NCBI RefSeq assembly: GCF_022539505.1
Contig: NC_061513.1
Location: 179,024,017 to 179,088,016, forward strand
Reading direction: 5' to 3'
DNA from: Lolium rigidum
Lineage: Eukaryota; Streptophyta; Magnoliopsida; Poales; Poaceae
DNA length: 64,000 nt
Position 1 is the stretch's first letter. The number at the start of each line of letters is the position of its first letter. The position numbers and the translations under genes are program-made. Positions 57,544 to 64,000 of this stretch are shown here, piece after piece. The notes under the pieces are model-generated. The model searched no databases, was not told the origin of the DNA, and saw only the letters and a list, made by a program, of their open reading frames with translations.

Positions 57544-58251
57544 CTAACATAAGAAATATGAATTGAAGTAAAAGAGTGCATCAAAAAGAAAATATGAAAC
57601 ACATTTAAGTCTAAACCACTTCCTATGCATAGGAATCTTGTACACAAATAAATCCACAAAGAACAAAGTGACAAGCATATGAAGATAAAATAATAGCAAC
57701 TTCAAAACTTTCAGCATATATAGAGGTGTTTTAGTACCATGAAAACTTCTACAACCATATTTTCCTCTCTCATAAAAACTTTCGGTAGCATCATGAATAA
57801 AATCAATAATATAACTATCACATAAAACATTCTTATCATGAGCCACATGTATAAAATAATTATTACTCCCCACATAAGCATAGTCATCCTTATTAATTGC
57901 AGTGGGAGCAAATTTAACAAAATAGCGATCATTATTATTCTCATCACCATAATCATCAACTATAGGAGGCATATTGTAATCATAATTAATTTTCCCCTTA
58001 ATAGTAGGTGGACTGAAAATAACATAATCATCATTGTAATCATCATATATTGGAGGCATAGTATCTTCATAGCAAATTTCCTCCTCTAAAGTTGGGGAAC
58101 TAAAAAGATCATTTTCATAAAAACTAGCTTCCCCACACTTAGACTTTTCCATAGTATTAGCAATAATGGTGTTCAAAGAATTCTTACCAATAAGATTGCT
58201 ATTAGAATGTAAATAAAGTTCCATTGGTTTTTTTATTTTCTTTTCAAACAC
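57544..58251 (-). CDS. Acidic/hydrophobic ORF of element D
   Basis: 235 aa, open. The N-terminal part has acidic tandem-like blocks: ICYEDTMPPIYDDYNDDYVIF then INYDYNMPPIVDDYGDENNN, i.e. a repeated YDYNMPPI[YV]DDY unit. The middle part is ordered (FIHVAHDKNVLCDSYIIDFIH, ATESFYERGKYGCR). The C-terminal ~70 residues are hydrophobic with basic breaks (LLLFYLHMLVTLFFVDLFVYKI, HRKWFRLK, FLFDALFYFNSYFL), compatible with one or two membrane segments. No enzymatic motif is seen. A related C-terminal sequence is in element C (52009-52228), so this is a conserved product of the non-autonomous family. Function unknown. Confidence 0.6.
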   Translation of the reverse strand: MFEKKIKKPMELYLHSNSNLIGKNSLNTIIANTMEKSKCGEASFYENDLFSSPTLEEEICYEDTMPPIYDDYNDDYVIFSPPTIKGKINYDYNMPPIVDDYGDENNNDRYFVKFAPTAINKDDYAYVGSNNYFIHVAHDKNVLCDSYIIDFIHDATESFYERGKYGCRSFHGTKTPLYMLKVLKLLLFYLHMLVTLFFVDLFVYKIPMHRKWFRLKCVSYFLFDALFYFNSYFLC

Positions 58252-58445
58252 TTCATGTCCTAACTCAAGATAAATATTATAAATCTCTCTAATTTTGTTT
58301 TTGTTTTGTATTAAGCCTACCTAGTGAAAATAAAAACAAGAAACAAAAAGATATAATTGCAGAATCTAAAGGAAATAACTTCGAGCACTCACCAGCAACT
58401 AAAAGACTTAGTAGCCAGAGGATGTGAGTATCTTTTACCTTACCT

Positions 58446-58462
58446 CCCCGGCAACGGTGCCA
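58446..58462 (-). promoter_or_regulatory. Primer binding site of element D
   Basis: The minus strand reads TGGCACCGTTGCCGGGG, one base different from the tRNA-Asp primer site. Confidence 0.8.
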
Positions 58463-58472
58463 GAAAAGAGCT

Positions 58473-59813
58473 TGATGTCTACGCATACTTCTATTCTTGT
58501 AGACAGTGTTGGGCCTCCAAGTGCAGAGGTTTGTAGAACATCAGCAAGTTTCCCTTAAGTGGATCACCCAAGGTTTATCAAACTCAGGGAGGTAGAGGTC
58601 AAAGAGAGCCCTCTCAAGAAACCCTGCAATTACGATACAAGAAGTCTCTTGTGTCCCCAACACACCCAGTACACTTGTCAGATGTATAAGTGCACTAGTT
58701 CGACAAAGAGATAGTAAAATGCAAGTGATATGGATGAATATGAGTGCGAATAACAATCTGAAATAAATATGGCAGCAAATAAACATGCAGTAAAACAGTA
58801 AATAAATGGTGATTCGATGCTTGGAAACAAGGCCTAGGGATCATACTTTCACTAGTGGTCACTCTCAACAATGATATCATAAAGGAATATAAATATAAGC
58901 ACTTCATTATGCTAATCTGAACTACTCTCAGGTTGGATAACGAATACTAATTCACCGCGTAGGGCTGCAAAATCAAACCTTAAAGATGTATTCCCAAGTA
59001 CTAATGAATACCCCACTCCGTCACTTTGAGCCTAAGAGACCCACACGATGCACACACCGTCACCTTTACACACGTGGGACAAGGAGTCTCCGGAGATCAC
59101 TTAAGTATGATCCACTTGAATAGCATAACGACATCTAGATTACAAAGCTCATGGTCATATAAAGATCACACCATGGGAGAGAGAGATAAACCACATAGCT
59201 ACCGGTAGAGCCCTTAGCCCCGGGGGAGAACTACTCCCTCCTCATCATGGGAGTCGGCAACAGCGATGGAGATGGCGGTGGAGTCGATGGAGATGGCTTC
59301 GAGGGAAATTCCCCGTCCCGGAAGGGTGCCAGAACAGAGACTTTTGTCCCCCGAATCTTGTCTGCAACGGCAGCGGAGCTACGGAAATTTTCGTGAATGG
59401 AGGCCGATTTTTTTAGGGTTTTTGTGTCGAAGGGAATTTATAGGCGGAAGGGCGAGGTCGGTGGAGACCTGGTGGCCCCAGACCACCCCTAGGCGCGAGC
59501 CAAGGCCAAGCCGCGCCTAGGGTAGGTCTGACCGCCCTGCGTCTCCTCTTCGTCTCCCCTCTGGACTCTGTCTTTGTTACGGTAAAATATTGACTCTGGC
59601 TTTTGTTTCGTCCAATTCCGAGAATATTTCCTGTACAACTTTTCTGAAATACAAAAAACAGCAGAAAACAGGGAACTGACACTGTGGCATCTTGTCAATA
59701 GGTTAGTGCTGAAAAATGCATAAAAGTTCCACGAAGTGTAAACAAAACATATAGCAATTGGTGTAAAACAAGCATGGATCATCAAAAATTATAGATACGT
59801 TTGAGACGTATCA
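58473..59813 (-). repeat. LTR of element D (5' LTR)
   Basis: 1341 bp, TGATGTCTACGC...GAGACGTATCA. It shares only terminal parts with the LTRs of A, B and C, so it belongs to a sister family. Confidence 0.8.
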
Positions 59814-60260
59814 GCAGCCTGCCGTGGAGTCGACGATCTTATCGATACGTGGCAGCGGGAAGTGCTCCTTTGGGCAGTGCTTGTTGAGGCTGGTGAAGTC
59901 GATGCACATGCGTGGGATGTTCGTGTCTTTCTTTGGCACCATGACTCTGTTGGCTACCCACTTGGCCTCCTTGAGTACTCGAATGAAATCGGCCTTGCGA
60001 AGCCGATTGATTCCTTCGCCGATGGCCTTGCGCTTCGGCTCCGAGAAACGGCGCAGCGTCTGCTGTACTGGCTTGGCTTTGGGTCGACATTGAGGGCGTG
60101 CTCAGCAAGTTCCTTGGGAATACCTGGCGTGTCAGATAGTTCCCATGCAAATATTTCCCAGCGCTCACGGAGGAACTCGATGAGCGCGCTTTCCTATGCG
60201 AGAGTAAGATCTATCGACACGTTGATCGTTTTTTCGGGTCGGAAGGGTGCACTTGTTGCT
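59814..60260 (-). pseudogene. Reverse transcriptase N-terminal part, element E
   Basis: Translation by segments gives GIPKELAEHALNVDPKPKPVQQ, RRFSEPKRKAIGE, NRLRKADFIRVLKEAKWVANRVMV, KKDTNIPRMCIDF, SLNKHCPKEHFPLPRID and VDSTAGC. This is the fingers/palm start of a Gypsy (Tat/Athila-like) reverse transcriptase. It stops at DSTAGC where element D begins. Frame changes are needed, so it is a pseudogene. Confidence 0.85.
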
Positions 60261-60594
60261 TATTCGACTCCCTGCTGGCGTCAAACTCGTCGACTTTAGT
60301 GTTCCGATTATTGGCAGGTGGCTGCTTGTGGTCGGTGAGTGCGTTCAGTGCATTAAGCTCCTGCTTGACCCCGAACTTGGAGGCGATCTTCTGAAACTCC
60401 TTGCCACAATTTTCGGATCGAAGGAAGCTTCCGTGGTCGGTAATAGCCATTCCGTTGGTGCCTGACATCTTGTGCATCAGGTACGCGTAGTGAGGCATTT
60501 CCATGAATTTAGCTTATGCCGGCCTCCCGTTGATAGTGTGGCATTGCGATTCCCAATTCACTACCTCGAACTCGAGTCGTTCCTTCCCGAAGTT

Positions 60595-61393
60595 CACGGT
60601 GGGCATTCGGGTTATTCGAATTTTTCGGGTCGGGTTTCTTGGGTATTCCAAAATTTGGGTATTGAAATTTGACACTAGAAAATCCCCCCGAAAAATGGAG
60701 ACCCGACAAATCGGGTACCCGGAAATTGGGTCCGGGTCCGGGTTTTCCCGAACTCCCCGAATTACGGAGTGAAAGGTACGGAAGGGGACGCTGAGGTTGG
60801 ACCACGACGGTTCTAGGCGACGCCGAGCTTGATGGCCACCTGGGAGCGACATTGGCCTGAGGTTGAAGGAGTTCCCTGCCGGTGAGCGCGGGATCTGAGC
60901 ACCTCCTATGCGCTAGAGACGGCGACGAGAGATGCGGCTCTAGATATGGTGGTTGGAGCCTTGGAAGCATGGATACAGGAGAAGCAGTGCTCACCATGAG
61001 GCATGGAGAGGGCGACGAGCACAGGGAGCCAGGGACGCAGACATTGGCGTTGGTCGTGATCTGGAATTCTGGATCACGCTGAGGGGATTTGTGCGGTAGT
61101 TATTAGGTTTGGGGCTTGGTTGACCGTGGGAGTGGGTAGTGGGATGATGCCTTTTGGGCTGCTTAGTTTCTGGGCTATGGCGCAGGGGAATGCGGGAGAT
61201 TCGGCCCAAGTTCGGGCTAAACGGGCAGTTCGGGTCCCCGAGGGCTGCACCCGATTTTCCCGAAATTAATTCAGATTTCTGGATTTGCCACCCGATTTAG
61301 CCCCCGTTTTTTAGGGTTTCGGATTATTTGGGGTCGGGTCCGGGTAGTTTGGGTTCGGGGCTCGGGTTTTGGGTTTTATGCCAATTGTGACCT
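60595..61393. mobile_element. CGGGT-rich insertion inside the protease gene of element E
   Basis: About 800 bp splits the protease frame between LDVVFG (61406) and VNFGKERLEFEV (about 60595). GAAGTT occurs at both borders (60589-60594 and 61394-61399), a possible 6-8 bp target duplication. Both ends are arrays of CGGGT / TTCGGG motifs, with GGGCATTCGGGTT at the left. That end sequence resembles some plant hAT-type non-autonomous elements, but no transposase or clear TIR is seen. Confidence 0.5.
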
Positions 61394-61405
61394 GAAGTTA
61401 TCGGG

Positions 61406-61681
61406 TTAGCCGAAGACAACGTCTAAGGAGATCTTGCCGAGAGGGTATGTGGGTAGGGTCGGGATAATGCCGTGAAAGCCTATGTCAGATTCTTGCACCA
61501 TCTCGGATCTCATACCCATCGCCTTCATCGTGCTCGCGAATAGAAGGTTTAGGCCACTGCAGCCATCCATGAAGACTTTGCTCGTGTTGAACCCGCTAAT
61601 CTGTGCTTCGATTACCAGCGCGGCATGGCCTGGCTGAGGAATTGTCATCGGGTGGTCGGCTCTGCTGAATAATATGCTCAA
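61406..61681 (-). pseudogene. Aspartic protease-like segment, element E
   Basis: 91 aa: ILFSRADHPMTIPQPGHAAL, VIEAQISGFNTSKVFMDGCSG (where relatives have DGGSG or DTGAS), LNLLFASTMKAMGM, GFHGIIPTLPTYPLGKISLD. The fold outline and active-site Asp are visible. The frame continues on the far side of the insertion (60514-60594), so it is disrupted. Confidence 0.75.
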
Positions 61682-61689
61682 ACCAGTCG

Positions 61690-63257
61690 ATGTACTCTGG
61701 GATGTTCGCCGTGGTGACTTCTGCGAGGTTTATCTCCCGTGTGAATTTCTTCAGCTCCCTTTTGGAGACGTCGGTTTTGTGGATCATGCTCATCTATCCC
61801 CACGGTGGCGGGAAAGTTTCGGGTGGTACACGTGGCTGAACTTGCTGGATCTGGAGTTGTGGCGCGGGCGTCAGATTAGGCGCGGTTGCACCTTGTATCA
61901 TCGGGTACGCCTACATGTTGGTGCCCGGGTTCAGAGTTTCGTAGAACTTCTACATCTCGATGAACTGCCGACAATCTCTGAGCCGATGAGTCGACTTCTT
62001 GACGTTGTCCTTCAGGTCGATGTATTAGGAGTGCAGGTAACAGGGGGCATTCAACTGTTCCGCGGCCGATAGGCCGGGTACTCACGGAGGACGGTCTCGC
62101 TAGGTACTTCGGTTGCCTCCGGATCCACCGCGATTGTCGTCTCACCTGTTGGCCTGACGGGTCACCACGTCGGTCGCTACGTGGGTCGTCAGGCCAGTCT
62201 GTGTAACCAGCTGAAACCATGTTGGTATCGTTTGCTGCTTCGTAGTCACGATCTCTTCTCTTATTGCAGCGATTGTTGCTGCGATCTCGTCAGCTGCCCG
62301 AGTCATTCGGGTGTCTCCGATCGTCTTCTTCATTGTCACTGCGTGGGCGAGGTTTTCGCACATGGTCTTCTTCATCAACCCAACTGTTGGCGATCTCCAT
62401 CAGCTTGGATTCCATCACTGAAAGCGTCGGTTGCCCTATCAATGGAGACATCTTCGGTTCTGCGTTCAGAAGCGTAGTGAAGCGCCCGATATAGGAGCGC
62501 AGCGACTCCTTCGTCTTCTGGTTGCACTGACGTAGCTCTTCAATTCCCACGAGCCTTTTGTGCGTGGATTGGAAGTTCTTGACGAAGGCGCCGACTAGAT
62601 CATCTTAGGACCTGATGCATCCACGTGGCAGGCCCCTCAACCATACTCGTGTCGAATCCTTGAGGCATAGCTGCAGGCACTATGCTGCCGCAACTTTGTT
62701 TAGCTTGTGCAAGATTACAGTTTGCAGATAATCTTCTATCCACGCTCTCGGCTCCTGCTGACTGTCGTACTTGGCGATGTCAGTAGGCGTCAGTTTGAAT
62801 TTCTTGGGTGGCATTGCCTCCCGAATCATGTGGCTCAGACAATTGGCATCGCGAAGCTCACCGTCGTACTCCTGGGATTCTCTGGAATCGCCGCTCTCGA
62901 AGCCGACACGTGTGGCGCGTCGGTGGCGGGCCTTCTCGATCTTGCTCCGCGTGATGTCGTCGCGGGCGTCGTTGGCGGGTGACCTTGTCGGGAGCCACCG
63001 CTCCGGCGCGAAGATTTATCGGGAGTCCGCGAAGATAGTCGTTGAGAGCCGCTGCCATGGCGTGGATATCTATCGGGAGACCCTGAAGATCGACATCGAG
63101 AGCCGCTACCACGGTGTGAAGATTTGTCGACTTGAGCGGACGACTTCTCTTTTCCAGGCATGAGCTCATCGCGTATGATCCCAAGGATTTCCAAAGTGAC
63201 CTGATGAACTGGCGCCATCGAATCTCCGGATGCTGGAGTGCTATTGATCAAGTACAC
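61690..63257 (-). pseudogene. Gag of element E
   Basis: The N-terminal Ser/Arg-rich part is in the frame 62835-63257 (SSHRGSGSRCRSSGSPD). The capsid-type Retrotrans_gag part spans about 62310-62830 (PPKKFKLTPTDIAKYD, AWIEDYLQTV, RVWLRGLP, DDLVGAFVKNFQ, QKTKESLRSYIGRFTTLL). The rest is a charged region. Several stops (near 62690, 62610, 62290) break it. Confidence 0.75.
63201..63217 (-). promoter_or_regulatory. Primer-binding-like site of element E
   Basis: The minus strand reads TGGCGCCAGTTCATCAG. It begins with the TGGCGCC core used by plant Gypsy elements but lies ~42 nt from the LTR, farther than usual. Confidence 0.4.
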
Positions 63258-63259
63258 CG

Positions 63260-64000
63260 TGATAACGCGTGAAACACACGTCCGTTGGGAACCCCAAGAG
63301 GAAGGTGTGATGCGTACAGTAGCAAGTTTTCCCTCAGTAGGAACCCAAGGTTATCGAACCAGTAGGAGATGAAGGCCACGTGAAGGTTGTTGGTGAAGGA
63401 GTGTAGTGCGGCGCAACACCAGGGATTCCGGCGCCAATGTGGAACCTGCACAACACAATCAAAATACTTTGCCCCAAATTAACAGTGAGGTTGTCAATCT
63501 CACCGGCTTGCTGTAAACAAAGGATTAAATGTATGGTGTGGATAATGATGTTTGCTTGCGAAGAACAACAGAGAACAAAGATTGCAGTAGATTGTATTTC
63601 AGATGTAAAAGAATGGACCGGGGTCCACAGTTCACTAGTGGTGTCTCTCCAATAAGATAAATAGCATGTTGGGTGAACAAATTACAGTTGGCAATTGATA
63701 AATAGAGAGGGCATAACAATGCACATACATATCATGATGACTAATATGAGATTTACTTAGGGAATTACGACAAAGAACATAGACCGCTATCCAACATGCA
63801 TCTATGCCTAAAAAGTCCACCTTCGGGTTAGCATCCGCACCCCTTCCAGTATTAAGTTGCAAACAACAGACAATTGCATTAAGTACTGTGCGTAATGTAA
63901 TCAACACAAATATCCTTAGACAAAGCATTGATGTTTTATCCCTAGTGGCAACAGCATATCCATAACCTTAGAACTTTCTGTCACTGTCCCAGATTCAATG
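63260..64000 (-). repeat. LTR of element E (5' LTR), continues beyond window
   Basis: TGATAACGCGTGAAACACACG and following sequence is homologous to the end of the LTRs of A, B and C. The right part lies outside the window. Confidence 0.8.

Larger units (their letters stand above)
56413..59813 (-). mobile_element. Element D: non-autonomous Gypsy-like LTR retrotransposon, 5' part
   Basis: Reading the minus strand: 5' LTR 58473-59813, primer site 58446-58462, a noncoding leader, the acidic ORF 57544-58251, then noncoding sequence with the conserved hairpin block near 56818-56900. It is cut at 56412 by element C. It is inserted after the DSTAGC codons of the reverse transcriptase of element E. 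Confidence 0.85.
59814..63259 (-). mobile_element. Element E: decayed Gypsy retrotransposon (gag, protease, start of RT)
   Basis: Reading the minus strand from the 5' LTR (63260 to beyond the window): primer-like site 63201-63217, gag, protease, an inserted CGGGT-rich element, the linker and the first part of reverse transcriptase, cut at 59814 by element D. It has many stops and frameshifts. Confidence 0.85.

Overview
This is nuclear DNA from a grass, most likely a temperate (Pooideae) grass such as a Triticeae species or oat. The evidence is two plant genes with spliceosomal introns, several families of nested LTR retrotransposons with plant tRNA primer sites, plant LINEs, and repeat families typical of large grass genomes. 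The exact species cannot be read from the sequence. Two 100-N assembly gaps are present (791-890 and 51909-52008).

Two protein-coding genes look intact, both on the minus strand. One is a bHLH transcription factor of the bHLH041-like type (14894-17733, 4 exons, 399 codons). The other is a ROOT HAIR DEFECTIVE 3 / SEY1 atlastin-type GTPase that shapes the endoplasmic reticulum (coding exons 41324-47817, 22 coding exons, 803 aa, plus a 5' UTR exon near 48765-48855). Reading frame is kept across every proposed splice junction in both.

Almost everything else is transposable elements. Left block (1-13442): a Copia element (8522-13442) holds a non-autonomous LTR element B (+ strand). B is split by a related element A (- strand), and A is split by a third element (1-1272). 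Next come LINE fragments, with an RTE-type LINE inside an L1-type LINE (13443-14640). Between the two genes lies a Russian-doll insertion. A TIR DNA transposon (19624-40351) with a decayed Myb/SANT-like gene is split by a gag-only Gypsy element with LTRs of about 4.8 kb (20332-39009, TSD ACTGC). The 5' LTR of that Gypsy element is in turn split by another non-autonomous LTR element (30645-37486, TSD TTTTG). The uninterrupted sister LTR at about 23600-23640 preserves the empty site. Right block (52009-64000): element C (+) split element D (-), which sits inside the reverse transcriptase of a decayed Gypsy element E (-). E also carries an insertion rich in CGGGT motifs.

The most notable non-gene signals are three. 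First, a polypurine-tract-like motif (AAGCTTGGGGATGC) is duplicated internally beside a near-perfect hairpin and is conserved in all four A/B/C/D elements. Second, a sense-strand accessory ORF with a dsRNA-binding-domain-like layout lies between the primer site and gag of the Gypsy element. Third, non-autonomous elements have long open ORFs whose protease or reverse-transcriptase active sites are lost.
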